NCBI RefSeq assembly: GCF_000002865.3
Contig: NW_001865043.1
Location: 851,261 to 897,871 of the forward strand
Origin: Monosiga brevicollis MX1
Taxonomy: Eukaryota > Opisthokonta > Choanoflagellata > Craspedida > Salpingoecidae
Length of the DNA: 46,611 bases
Direction: 5' to 3'
Every line of letters starts with the position of its first letter. The first letter of the stretch is position 1. Below are positions 20,221 through 32,207 of the stretch, piece by piece. The notes beneath the pieces are model-generated. The model saw nothing but the letters and a program-made list of their open reading frames with translations, was not told the DNA's origin and did no database searches. A program made the position numbers and the translations under genes.

Positions 20221-21082
20221 ATGGCTCACCCGCTTCTGGACGCTTGTGGTCTAAGCTTCTTGTCGTCCCTGCGTGGCTCTAAGGGGCCGGCTGGCCCGGC
20301 CAGAGATGGCTTTTGAAAAGCCCTTTTGTAAAATTTAATCTTCGTGTTCGATACCAGTGCGCAAATCTATTTTCCCTTGGTCAAGTGGATTGTCAAGTCG
20401 CTTCGCGATGCCATGATACCAAAAGGAGTTCACTGCCACAAATCCTTTCCTTGGGATGAGGCGCGCGGGAGGGTAGGTGAATGTTCAATTCCCGTTTTCA
20501 ACAACAATACACCTCCATCCAGACAACGATATGGTGATTTCCCAAAAATTCTTTTGGGAAAAAGCCGACCAAACTTGAAGGAAACCCGTTTGGCTTTCAC
20601 AAACCCCACACGATGGCGGCCAATCGGACAAGGAAAGACAATTCGAACACGGGGTGGGGTGGAAGAAAAGACAAAGGCCAACACAAAGTGGGAAACGATA
20701 GGATGGAGAAGAGCAGAAAAGACAAAATGAAACTGGCCCTAAAAAGACAAAGCACATATTCGAGAGGATGACGCAAAACATTGACACTGATACACCAGGC
20801 GAAGCCAACGCAACAACTGCCACGGATCACCTAAACTCAAGAGTCACAGGAAAGAAGAATAAAGGACACTCGACAAACGAGCATGGTCTAAACGGCTGGC
20901 ACAAACATAGCATGCCAAGATGTTGGTCAATCGGATGGTGGAACTCCAGCACCCCTATGGCCAAACACAAACAAAAAAGGAAACAGAACCCCTCCCCTTG
21001 CAAGAGAAAAGAAATACAAGAAAAGGAGAGTACAGAGAGGGGGCAGGCCCAAACGGGTCAAGTCCATCAGCAGCAATGCCGA
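20221..21082. other. Intergenic between convergent GT31-like and Tousled-like genes
   Basis: Purine-rich on the plus strand at about 20690-21050. No gene was recognised; it includes both 3' UTRs. Confidence 0.5.
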
Positions 21083-24000
21083 TCATGTGCGCTTGCGCAT
21101 ATAAGGGTCCTCGCTGAGAGTCAAGACGTCTGGGCGCGCTCGCATGTCGTAGGTCAGACAGCGGCGAATAAAGTTTTTGGCCTCCTCGCTCACTTTGGGC
21201 TTTTCCGGGAAGCGCACTTCACGGGCGTTCAAGATAACGTTGTTCTGCAGGAGCGATTGCTGGCTCAAGTTGTGGCCAAAGGGCTTCTCCCCATACAGGG
21301 ACTGATAGAAGATGACGCCAACGCTCCAAACGTCCACCTTGCTGCTAATCTTGGGCAAGGCTGAGCCAATGACAAAGCACTCGGGAGGCAAATACCAGTA
21401 TGTACCAGCGCCTTGCGAAGTCAAGTCCACGTTGCCATCCGAATCCGAGTCCCGAACTTGCTTGGAGAGACCAAAGTCAGTAATCTTGACCATGCCATGA
21501 CGAAGCAACACGTTGGCGGGCTTGAGATCGTAGTGGATGACGGGGGGCTCGACGCTGTTCAAATACTTGAGGGCGTTAACAATTTGCACAATTTTGTTAC
21601 GGGCATCGCGCTCTACACAGCAGCAAGACCGGGTGGGAAGGACGTCAAAAAAAAGCCGCACGCGGCAACCACATTGCGGAGCAATGCCCCACCATTTGGA
21701 AGATTAGGCAGGCCAAGAGCCTGTCGAGAAAAGACTTACCGGGCAGCCGGTGTTCTTGCTTCAGCAAAAAGTCAAGATCTTGTCCAGGACAGTACTCAAG
21801 TACTGTACAAAAGCTGTTGGCGTCAATCTCGAACACATCTGATCAACACCAAAAACAGGGGCGTGCATATAGGGCAAACATGAGCTGAGACAAAAAGAAA
21901 ACCCCCCCGGGAGAGGGAGGCTTGAAAAAGCTCATTGTGACTCTTTGCGCGCCTCGATGTAAGTACGTGCGGTGGTCGAAACAAGCGCTTACCATGCATT
22001 TCCACAACGCTTTCATGCTTCAAACTGCGGTGGATTTCATACTCGCGAGTAGCGTGCTTGATGTAGTTTTGCTTCTTCGCATCGGACCAGCTTGAGTTGA
22101 GTTGGTGGACCTTGCAAGCAACGTAGCGGTGCTCGCGAAGATCATACGCCTTGTAAACTTCGCTAAAACCACCCTTGCCCAACAAAGAGCAGAGCAAGTA
22201 GCGCTCCGATAGCCTGAAGAAAAAGAAGAAGAACAAGCAGAAGACGAAGAAGAAGAATATGTCAGATGCACCCGGAGGGGACATTCGGCAAGTGACAAAA
22301 GGGAACGGGAATACGGAATCAAAGTCAACAGCACAAAGCACAAAATGCATCACATCAGCTTGATCGCACCGGTTGGGCAAATCACGATATTTGGCGTTAT
22401 CTTCATCCGTAATGCGCTTCATCTCGCGCAAATGAAGATTGCGCTCGCGCAGCAGCATGTTGAGCTGCGCCTTGATGCCTTCTTCCTCGGTCTTGATTGT
22501 GATTAGGTTGAGCTGAATGATTTCCAGTTTGACAGCATACTGCAAGGCGGTCGGCATGTCCACGTATGAGGCGTATGCTGGACCAACATTGCCTCGCTCG
22601 GACGGACTGATCTGCATGAGGGACACACACACACACACTTGCTCAACAAGCAAGCAGTTTCACAACACCTACATCTTGCTCGGAGAGGCGAGACTTGAGG
22701 CTGCGAGCGGTACCGCTGGGACGGCTAAAGCCATCATCGGCTGCGCCTACGGTTCCAATACATGAGCGTTGTGCGTGATGCAGTTCAAGGTCTAAGCAAG
22801 TGGGGGGAAATAGCAGGGGTTTGAAGGTGCACAATTCGGCCTGCAAAGTGATTGTACCTTCGCTGCGCTTTTTGTTTTTGACAGGGCGGACCTTGGCCAG
22901 GTCACGTTTTTCCTCTTCAAGCTGCTTTTTGCGCAAGTCAAGCGCCTTTTGCTTTTGACGAATATCACGAAAGGCGGCCCCCTCATTCCAGACATCGTGA
23001 ACGTGCATGCCTGAGCGCACGGCTGAAGCCCAACCCAAACGCTGCACGTTGCGCAGGTAGTTGTCTCTGTGGGGAAGATAGTAGCCCCAGGATGGCGAAA
23101 GCGTCAAGCAACACAAATAAGCTATCGAGGCTGGGATGCTAAAAGAATGCCTAAACCGCCGCGACTGGTACGTGGAAGGCGGCGGGCATCTTGCAACACA
23201 TGGCTGCATGGCTGCACACACCTGGCAGCACGATTTTCTTGACGAGACTTTTCTGAAACCAGATGGCAGATGGTCTGCTGACAAAAGGAGAGGTGATCAC
23301 GCAATTCGTCATCCTTGGCTGCCAACACTTTTCGGTACTGCTGAAGTTCTGCCTCCATCTCCTCAAACCGCGTCTACCATGATTTTCCAGAATGAGCGGA
23401 ACAGAAGACGAGAGGCGGTGGCTGGCCGATTGTTCGAGTAAGACAGGAAGCGTTCAAAGACGCACCTGCATTGAAGCAGGATCAAGGGTAGCGCTAGCAC
23501 TGTCATTACTGCCGGGCTTGCGCTGGCCTGAGATGGAACGCTTGGCAGGCATGATGGGAGAGTTTTGGCGCCGCTTGGCCGATGCTCTTTGTGGAGGTGA
23601 CTTGGTCAAGGCGCTGCCCTGAGGCATGCTCGTGCTCAGGTTGGGGTCACCGGCGTCAGAGATTGCGTGCTGGCTGCTGCTGTTGCTGCGAGCACGTCGG
23701 CCGCCGCTTTGACGGCTACGACCTGGAGGAGAACAAACATGATGTAAGTGGCCATAAGACTGGTTGAGAGACAAATAGGCACAGGCAGATGCCCGACAAA
23801 CCCTCCATAACCGCCACACCCGGAGCCATGGTTTTAGCAGAAATGTGATCAGGGACATGGGGCGGGGCAGATACGCACTGTCGCTTGGTTCGCGCTTTGC
23901 GCGTGAGCCCTTGCGCGAATTGCCACGCGAGCGCGGTAAGGGAGAACGGGATCGACTGTCCGCATCGGAAGACTTGCGCGACTCATGAAGCGGTGAGCTC

Positions 24001-24736
24001 CTGAGGATACATGGCCAGCAAAGACATGGAGTGAGCACTGGGGGTGGGAGCGTCCCCAGCATATGGTTGGCTTGACGGGAGCTTCTGTTGTCCAGGAGTG
24101 CATGAAGCTTACGAGCGAGAACGCTGATTGGGCCCCAGGGGCAACTGTGTAGCCAAAAGGTTGCTGGTACTGGTAGTGGAAGACCCATGGGCAGGTGGCA
24201 GGCTTGTGTTGAGGGGCGAGATGCTGTGGGATTCAAAAGTATTGGGTTCGGCGGAGTGACCGGCGCTCAGGCGAGACGTGACGGGATTGGCTCCGGCATC
24301 CGTAGATGCAAGGGCGCCGGTGGAGGTCGGTTGTGCGTTGCCTTCTCCCGCAGGTTGAGCCGCCTGGTTGTTTTCTTCGTCCTCAAAACCATCGCGGCTC
24401 ACGCCCTGGGAGGAGCTACCATTCTGTGGGCAGTCCAAGGCAGGCAACCAGCCGGACCGTTCATTATCGTTGGGCAGGAATATGCTTGAGCGTGTCTGTG
24501 AGGGTGCGAGCGAAAAGACACCTACATTCTCGATGCGCCGATTGAGTTTGCGCATGCGGTCCTCGTCAATGCGCAGCTGTCAGGAAATTGAATGGCATGA
24601 GCACAGGATGAAATGGACACGGGCATGCAGGTTGTTGAAGGGCGTTGTCTTTTACCTCAAGAGGCAAGGAGCCATCTTGCTGTGAGCCGAGCTCTTGCGT
24701 TGGTAGGTCCATGTCGCGTGCAACGTCCGCTGCCAT
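21083..24736 (-). CDS. Tousled-like Ser/Thr kinase (TLK), 11 exons
   Basis: Exons (minus): 24736-24656, 24576-24113, 24000-23879, 23722-23466, 23373-23222, 23066-22858, 22791-22673, 22611-22370, 22213-21993, 21838-21740 and 21612-21083, giving 831 aa. Residues 1-300 are Ser/Arg/Gln-rich. About 305-545 is coiled coil containing the Tousled block R-L-G-W-x-x-A-V-R-S-G. The kinase is at about 549-825: [23 protein letters not shown] (the H-Y-D form is typical of TLK), [19 protein letters not shown] and [11 protein letters not shown]. TLKs phosphorylate the histone chaperone Asf1 and support chromatin assembly in S phase. Phases agree at all ten joins. A possible extra 30-nt intron near 24500 would not change frame. 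The first exon is the least certain. Confidence 0.93.
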
Positions 24737-25792
24737 ATTTTGATCACTCAAAGGGTGGGTGGGCTCAAGAAAAGACGGGTGGGGCACCTGCCTCGCCGCG
24801 TCCTCCTCAGCGCAGTGTATCGGCTGGATGCTAAAACTTGTAGTCAGCGTATTCCACGACCTTGAGACCTTGTGGAGCGCCAACCACAGTGACGCTCACA
24901 AGTTGAATGGGAGCAGGAGACGGCCACCGCCTCAGGTGCAGTGGGTTTGACACGCTTGCGTCTGCTCCGATGATCCAAGGCGAGAGGTTGAGAGGGGAAG
25001 CAAAAAGGGAGAGAGAGAGAAGAGGCAAGAAGCGAAATAAGGAAGCATCAAGTAACAACAGAGAGAGAAGGGGGGGCTGAGCCTGAGCTCGAGAGAAGCG
25101 CCCCCCTCTAGCAAAAGGGGGGGCAGCAGCCGGACAGCCACATACCGAGCAAGCGGTTCAGCCGGAGAAAGGGTGGGGCCAGTTGAGCGGCGAGGAGAGA
25201 GCAAGCGCTCGATAAGAGCGCAATGCCCAATGGGTCAACAGGAGACGCAACTAGCCAGGTATAAATAGTGGCTGCGTTGAACCCTCAAGCAGGGCACGAC
25301 CACCGCGGCACGCCTTCCTGTCACAGTACGCGCACATTGACAGCGCATCAATCAATGACGCAAATGGCAGGACCGTCGGGCATGGGCCCAGGCACTCAGC
25401 GATAAGAGCAAGACAAACTGACCAAAAGAAGAAGAAAAACCAGGCTGTCCCAGTCACTAGGGAAGGTCGTCCGCGCGGCTGCCGTTCTGCTGCGTGCGCG
25501 CGGTCAATTTTTTTTACGTGTGTGATCTTGCGATCTTGGGGTCTCAAAGCCGAAGAAAACCCAAAACGGCTTTGGCTGTGTCTGAACTCGAGGCCAATCC
25601 CGACCACTTGCCACAGCCGGCTACCACCAGAGGTCACCGAATAAACCCCTGTGGTCCAGGGCTCAGTTTTCCAGCTCGTTTACGTAGTGCTCTGCCGTCG
25701 CGCGTCGCCGTCGCTGTCGCCGTCGCTGGCGTTGTCGCTATCGACCTGACTGCTTCTGAAGCCGAAAGTACACACACTCACTCACACACTCG

Positions 25793-25869
<77 letters not shown>

Positions 25870-25933
25870 TGTTTTTCTTTGTTTTCTTTTGTTTTGTGTT
25901 CTCTCTCTTCTCCAACCAGGCCAATTATTCATT

Positions 25934-25968
<35 letters not shown>

Positions 25969-27309
25969 TCTTTTCTCTCTTTTTCCCTCTCTCTCTCTCC
26001 CCCCCTCTCTCTCTGTGTGCTCACCAAGTAGTCACACACAGTCAAAACCCATCAACGTCGCTTTTGGTGTTGGTGGTTTTTTTCCTCTTTTGTTGCCGCT
26101 GCGCGACCCTTGGCTCGCGCCGATGACCATCACCAATTCAATTTGTAGAGAGGAAGAGAGAGAGAGGCCATGGGCAAAACATAATCATTCAGACACGACA
26201 TTACAAGCTCTTGCTCCGTCGCATATCTTGAAGGAGCGAAGAAACACAATGGCAGCGGCATGGGCATGACGCGCAACAGTCATACGAACGGTTCTCCCAA
26301 GACGGACAAGGAATGGGCTTGCTTCAGTAACCCCGACGTCCCCCGTAAAGTAAGGGTCAAGGTGGGTGGGTGGGTGGGGCGGTTGAAGAAAGCGACTTGA
26401 AGCGAGCCGTAGGGCACAACCGTTGTGGCAAGCCACGTCGAGCATCCGTTTGCTCGGGTTTTGAAGGAGTGGAGGAGCACACCTATGGGAGCGTTGTTCG
26501 TGCATCGCCCGTGGCTGCCGTTTGCCCAAAGACACAAGTACTGCTCAGCCCGCTCGGGCCAAATGTCTGGGAATGACATTGTACATGTACGATGACCAAA
26601 AGCATGCGTGCATCTCATCGCGGCAAGGAAGAAGCGTGGTGACCCAACCGCTCTGCGTTCGTTTTGTTTGGTCGAGCACGCCAAACTCTCATCTTTTGTT
26701 GTCGCACGTCAGCCTCACGCCCATGCTCTCTGTCTCTCAATGCCGTTCTTGAGTTGTGCCAAACTGGCCCACGACTGCCCGAAGCTGGCGCCCGGCGTTC
26801 CCATCCTGAGCCCCCTACCAGCGCCACACACCGCACAGGTCATAGCACAGCTCCCTTTTGACTTGTTCGGCGCACTTTAACACATTGTGCCTTTACGCCT
26901 CTTGACACATGGATCACAAAAAGGGAAAAAAGGCGCTGGCGCGCGTAACGGTTTCATCATCCCATTCAATTTTCAAAGGGTGAACGTGGGTTTTTCATCC
27001 CAAAACAATTGCTTCCCACCGCTTCACTGCTCCACTTTTAAAAGTGCTGACAACTACTGTAGTCCGGAGACTGAGCAAATCCCCTAATCTTGCTCCAGAC
27101 TCACAGAGACCAAAAGACTCACCATTTTCTCGCCGTCGCTCACACACACACTCGGCGACTGAGCAGGTCTCCGACTGAACAGCAGCCCGTGCGTTTGCTC
27201 CATCCCATTGTTGACTGGCCATTGAAGCAGCGGGGGAAGTAACGGTAGCAGCGCTCGTGTGGCGTTTGCCCCTTTCGGATCCCTCTTTCCCTGTGCAGCT
27301 ACCGTCATC
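24737..27309. other. Gene-poor 2.6 kb with long CT microsatellites
   Basis: Two CT blocks (25803-25867 and about 25937-26016) are the main structure. Around 25000-25200 the plus strand is GA-rich and contains G7-9 runs. Reading frames here give only Ser-Leu or Arg-Glu strings. It must hold the promoters of the divergent TLK and SAP18 genes. Confidence 0.5.
25803..26016. repeat. CT-rich microsatellites
   Basis: A near-perfect (CT)32 block at 25803-25867, then an interrupted (CT)n block at about 25937-26016. Confidence 0.9.
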
Positions 27310-28623
27310 ATGGTGTCTCCGCAGCGCGATCAGGTCGAAGCCGACGCCGATGCCCGCAAATCTTTGGACAAGGTGTGCAACCTGCCCCCGTGTACATCTC
27401 ACCGACCTCTCTTCCAAAGTGCAACCCCTCTGCCTCTCTGCAACACAGGCCCCGAGCCATCACACCCAACCCCCGCCCTGTGGCTCATCTGCCTCAACTA
27501 CTCCGCCACCCCCTCCCCCTTGTTAGATGGAAGAGGACGAGGATGGCCGCAGCGGCGGACGCGGCGCGGATGATGAAGACAAGCCCTCAACAACGCTGGC
27601 CGATACAGCCAAGGAGCCTGCCGCCCCCGCCATTGACCGTGAAAAGGTGGTCCCTCCTCACGTTGCTCCCTAATGAATCTGGGAATTCGAGTGCAGGGCT
27701 GTTTCTCGCCCCTTGGTATCGTCGAGCTCATCTTTGTGCCGCTCTCCTGCCCTAGACATGTCCCCTTCTTTTGCGACTCTTCTGCCGTGAAGGAGGTCAC
27801 AACCACACCAACGATTACCGAGGCGAAAACACACCGCCGGGTGAACTCGACATTTACACCTGGTCCGACTTGCGGCTTCTTTTCCTTGGCGTGTGTCACT
27901 GATTTATGATCAACCGCTTATCCTTGGTCATTTCCGTGAATCGTGCTTTTGGGCTAGGATGGATGCCACGCTCAAAGAACTTTCAGACCTGATCAAGGAA
28001 TGCAACACCTCGGCGCGCCGCAAGGGTGCTCGACTTGCTTTCTCCTCGGTCTTCAAGGACACGTACGTCACACCCTCCAATGTACAATGTAGCTGCGTAA
28101 CTGTCATCTCACCACGACCTTGGTGCGGTGCGGACACCCCACTTCCCTCTGGTGCCTAGGCGTGGAAACCCTACGCTGCGTCACCTCGGTGAAATCACAA
28201 ACGGTGAAGAGGTGTGTTTTGAGCCCCTCGAGACCCATGGCATCAATTCGCGAACATGCAGCTCACGATTGCTGTCGCTATCCAACCCACCCACTCTGGC
28301 CATGTCCCAAGACCGACGCAGGCAGCCGATCGCTCAGTGACGTCAGGTTCAAGATTGGTGATTTTGTAGATGTTGCCATCTACACGGGTGCGCGCCGTCG
28401 CGACTCGAGCGCCATGGATATTGAACGTCCTTTGCCCGGCAGTGCTCGTCGCGAACGCCGCGGTCGCGATGATGACCGCGAAGACCGCCGTGACCGCCGC
28501 GACCGTGGTGACCGTGGTGATCGCCGCGATGACGACCGCGTCGATCGTGATCGCCGCGACCGTGAACGTGACAGCGATCGCCGTGACCGCGACCGCGATC
28601 GCCGCGACCGTGATCGCCGATGA
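27310..28623 (+). CDS. SAP18 (Sin3/ASAP complex subunit) with an Arg/Asp-rich tail, 6 exons
   Basis: Exons 27310-27372, 27527-27646, 27756-27862, 27958-28062, 28160-28203 and 28322-28623 give 246 aa. An acidic N-terminus precedes the SAP18 core at about 58-165: I-D-R-E-K-T-C-P-L-L-L-R, G-E-L-D-I-Y-T-W-M-D-A-T-L-K-E-L, F-S-S-V-F-K-D and F-K-I-G-D-F-V-D-V-A-I. The core is a ubiquitin-like fold that in animals joins HDAC-Sin3 and, with Acinus and RNPS1, the ASAP/EJC splicing complex. From about residue 185 to the end the protein is almost only Arg and Asp, with repeated D-R-R-D and D-R-D-R. RD/RE tails like this occur in splicing proteins, not in animal SAP18. The tail is in the same exon as the end of the core, so it does not depend on a splice guess. 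The first exon is the least certain; an ATG at 27527 is an alternative start. Confidence 0.9.
28450..28620 (+). repeat. RD/DR dipeptide-repeat coding tract in SAP18
   Basis: Codons are GAC/GAT and CGC/CGT with mixed third positions, so selection on the protein rather than slippage of one DNA unit appears to keep the tract. Confidence 0.75.
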
Positions 28624-29075
28624 GTTTCCCCCCTCACTTCCACGCCCCCGCCCCAATGACACAATCGAAACTGGTTCAACCCTTTTTTGTGTAGAAACAA
28701 ACTCTAACTGTAAATTCAATTATGCATCGCGTGCTGGACCAATGCGAGAACTGGGGCTTGTGCAGAAGACGTTAGCACAAAGGGCGGGCTCGCCCCCAGG
28801 CATTCAAACCAGCCAAAGCTGGGGGAAGCACAGTTGTACCAAGACCTGACTTGAGTATTTGAGCCACCACTTTGAGACAACACCAGAAACAGGGCACTCT
28901 TGCCTACATCACGATCGAGACAATATGTACGGAAAGCGAACAACCAAGCACATACAGAAAAACTACTAATAAACCAAAGCTGACACAACCCAAATGTCTA
29001 GAGCACTTCGACGCCTTCCCCTGAATGCTGATGCGCAACACTCGGTCCTTTGGGCATGGCAGGCAGTGATATCGC
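28624..29075. other. Intergenic between convergent SAP18 and sestrin genes
   Basis: AATAAA on the plus strand at about 28968 could end the SAP18 transcript, but it is 345 nt past the stop. Nothing else was seen. Confidence 0.4.
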
Positions 29076-29460
29076 CTAACCCAGAGACGGTGAAGCCCGT
29101 TGTTGCTTCAAAAAGTCTTGCAGTGCCCGCAAGAAGTACAGGAGAGAGGCTTGTTTGCTCGAATCCATGGCCAAGAGCGCCACGTGAATCTGAGAGGCAA
29201 GGCGTTCAAGAGAGACACCAGCACGGAATGATGCCAAATGCATGAGCAAAAGCAGCGAAAGAGCGAGGCGCACGGTCGTCCTCGGACTCGTACCTTCTCA
29301 TCAGGCAAAAAGTCTGACCACGAAAAATCATCGATCGTGATGCGCTCCGGCTCGCATGCCAGCAATTTACAAAACGCCTGCACCGCGGGTTGCCCATCTC
29401 AATCAGAGGTTTTGGCCAAAGGACTCTCCAGAACCACAAATCCACTGACGGTCACTTAAA

Positions 29461-29552
<92 letters not shown>

Positions 29553-32207
29553 TGCATTCTTTGCTGAGCACATCGTTGATATCTTTGTACCAAAACTCGT
29601 CGTTAATGATGCCACGAGTGAAGGAGGAATAGTGCCAGATGGCCGATCGCACAGGCTTGGTCTTAACATCCTTGATCACACCAATAAAGTCGTAGGTCAG
29701 CTGTGTAATCACCTGGAACTCTGCGCATTCGTTGCAACCAACAAACCAATAAGCAGGACCAGTGAGTGAAACTCAAAGAGCAACCCCGAATTTGATCGAG
29801 CCTCGCATGTGCAAGGATGGGGAAAGCCACTGACCAGTATCGAGCAACTGTGCATACTCGCGTCCAAAGCGCTGCACCAGCTCAAAACCATGATCGACCC
29901 AGGAGAAAGCCTTTGACATTGGCAAGCCAGAGAGGAAGACAAGTCCAAAAGTCACACAGGTGAGCCAACGGTTCAGTAGAACCTACACCGCATTACAACC
30001 CCCGACCCCCTCCCCGTTTCCGGTGGTGGTCTGTCCAGAACAAAGGCTTGGCCTGCATACGCACCATGGTCTTGATAAGATAGCGGCCAAATTTGCCAGT
30101 GTTCACATTGACGTGGTGCTCCTCAATAGCCGAATCCCACTCGGGCAGATTGGAGGCACTAAAATAGGTACGCCAATGATCTTCCACGGGAGCAACAAAA
30201 GACACCTCGGCAGCATCCTCGCTCTCATCTACCGGCACAAGAATACAAGTCAAGAGAGCAGTTGCAAAGAAGGTCGCAGCACACGCATGGTTGCTCTCCC
30301 ACGAAGGTGTCATCACAAAAGTTGGCACACAACTGACTGGGTGGTGACATCAGAACGCTGCTTGGTGTGGCATCGTGAGTGTTGGCAACCGGCGTGGTCG
30401 GTGCAGCCAGATCATCATTCGGATCGGCGTTGGCCGCTGCCTTGAGTCTGAGGGTCAAGCAGGAGCCACCGTGAAAGGGACACCTTGTCGGGGAGAGCGT
30501 TTTGGGAGCAGCATAGGAAGTGAAATGTAACGCCCATCCTTCACGAACTTGGCAACGACCGAAGCAAAGAGAGCAGAAGGCTCGTGCGAATTGACGCGTG
30601 CCACGCCTGGCTCGGGCGGAGGCTCGTCCACGTTGTCGTCAGCACCATCCAACGGTTTAAGATCAACCTCAGGTAGCAAGCCCGTAGCCAAGCAAAAGCC
30701 CGCCAGGGCATGAAAATGAGAAAGCAAGAGAACGGCTTGCATCAGCTCAGGAAGCGACCAGTTGTCATCCTCTGGACTCTGCAACACGATTAACGCGATA
30801 CCATGGTCATGACGGGGTGCAGACGTTCGACGTGAGCAAGGTGCCGACCAATTCACGGGCATGGCATCAAACGTGAGCGCGTAGGTCGTACGTTGAGCAG
30901 CAAGGCAAGGTGTGATTGCTGCAGGCGCCAAGGCTGATATGCAAGGACAGAGTTGATAATACTCAATCGCCGCAGTTTCCCAGGAATGGCCTCGCGATTT
31001 GTCAGCCACTACCCCTCACCGCATCATGAAACACGATGGCAATGAGCCATTGTCTCGTAGCAAAATTCTGCAAAGCCAAGCCTTGATCGTGTCCGCAGAG
31101 AAGAGAGAGCAAAGTAGACGCACCTCTTCGTCGCCGCCCAGCTCGCGAAAGTGATGCAGGTGGATATCAATCAGGTACTGACAGCAATGACGGGACGCCG
31201 CCTAACACGCAACCAAGCCATTGCGATCAGCAAAGCGAGCTCAAGTAGCCAGGGCAGTGCAGACCAAGCCGAGCTGATACCATGATTGCAATAAAATGGC
31301 GCACGTCCAGTGCGATGGGCCCCTCGCCCAGGAGGATGTGATTGTGAAATTCACGAAAGCACTATCATGCCCAGCAAGCCCATGAGAAATGGGGCAAAAG
31401 ACTGAAACGCAACCATCTAACCAGCAACGACGCAGCCGCAGTGCTAATCACAAATGCCCGCGGCCTCACCAAAAGAAACTTGGGATGTGTGGCCATGACG
31501 CGCGTCATGTTGGAGACGCGACCATCGCTCTCGAAAGCCAGGCGTAGCTCGGAGAGGACCTGGTTGGAGTGGAAAAGAAACATCAGACAAATGAATTGGC
31601 TCGATATGGATCATGCGTTGTGCGAGAACAAGCCCGTACGCCAGTCGAGCCCTCGAACCTCTTCATCATCTGTATCGATTGGCTTGAGTTCTTCGAGGCT
31701 GAGAAAAGAGGAGATGGCGGGCAGCTCCGGCACATGAACGGGCGTGTTCCACTCGGTCAGCTGAGTCAGGATACCCGCCGGAGATCAAACAATAGCGAGC
31801 AAAAGTGAATTCATGTTGGAGGATTGACTCAATCCAGTCGTGACGGCTCTCAGCACAAGGGGGAAAAGGGGGGCAAGCGGGGGATGGGGATCATGGTTTT
31901 GCTGCTGCACCTTTGATCTCACCTTTTGGGCAATGGTATCGACGAGCTGATTGCAGCGCGTGCGCATCTCTGCGTCCGGACCAGTCCAAGCCAGACGCAG
32001 CAAGGTGCGAATGGCTTGCTCCAGCACATGGGCCAAGGGAGGGGGGTTCGTCCCATCAAAATCCGCCTCTGCGTCTTCGATGAGGGAGTCAACGATGGCC
32101 TCAAGGGTCAACAAGGCTTCCTCGCGTTCCCCTTCGATACGCAGCTGGCCAACCGCAGCCGCGAACTGAAAGATGCGCACGTCGTGCATCGGTGAAAGGG
32201 CTGCCAT
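29076..32207 (-). CDS. Sestrin (stress-induced TORC1 regulator), 13 exons
   Basis: Exons (minus): 32207-31923, 31760-31659, 31559-31470, 31361-31281, 31201-31124, 31067-31020, 30778-30484, 30436-30338, 30228-30065, 29910-29835, 29720-29551, 29377-29294 and 29189-29076, giving 561 aa. The N-terminal domain has H-F-I-A-I-M-A-A-S-R-H-C-C-Q-Y-L-I-D-I-H. C193, Y195 and H200 match the redox relay (C125, Y127, H132 of human SESN2). W-S-L-P-E-L-M-Q-A-V-L-L-L-S-H-F-H-A-L-A matches the family's second helix block. The C-terminal domain has F-S-W-V-D-H-G-F, L-T-Y, I-W-H-Y, F-W-Y-K-D-I-N and D-E-K-I-H-V-A-L-L. Residues at the leucine pocket (T448, Y449, T460, R464, W516, E523, H526) align with SESN2. Sestrins bind GATOR2 and restrain TORC1 when leucine is low. 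The borders of exons 2 (a poor GTTCGA donor), 6 and 7/8 are the weakest. The intron 29378-29550 starts with (GT)45. Confidence 0.9.
29461..29550. repeat. (CA)45 / (GT)45 microsatellite abutting a sestrin 5' splice site
   Basis: Ninety bases of pure CA on the plus strand, running right up to the exon 29551-29720. On the gene strand the intron thus begins G-T-G-T repeated. Confidence 0.95.

Noticed and set aside
24493-24522. 30-nt intron in the TLK second exon
   Set aside because: Borders look like GT-AG but the length is a multiple of three, the frame is open, and it is shorter than all other introns here. Left as coding.
25494-26126. 210-codon frame with long Ser-Leu repeats
   Set aside because: It is the translation of (CT)n microsatellites with no domain on either side.
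29461-29550. CRISPR-like or tandem array
   Set aside because: A pure dinucleotide repeat without spacers, in a eukaryotic intron.
29390-29632. His-Thr / Cys-Val repeat frames
   Set aside because: Translation of the (CA)45 tract inside a sestrin intron.
31761-31850. Extra sestrin exon with D-W-I-E-S-I-L-Q-H-E-F
   Set aside because: It can be joined to the next exon only through a 14-nt intron. Skipping it keeps phase and a good branch-site/acceptor.
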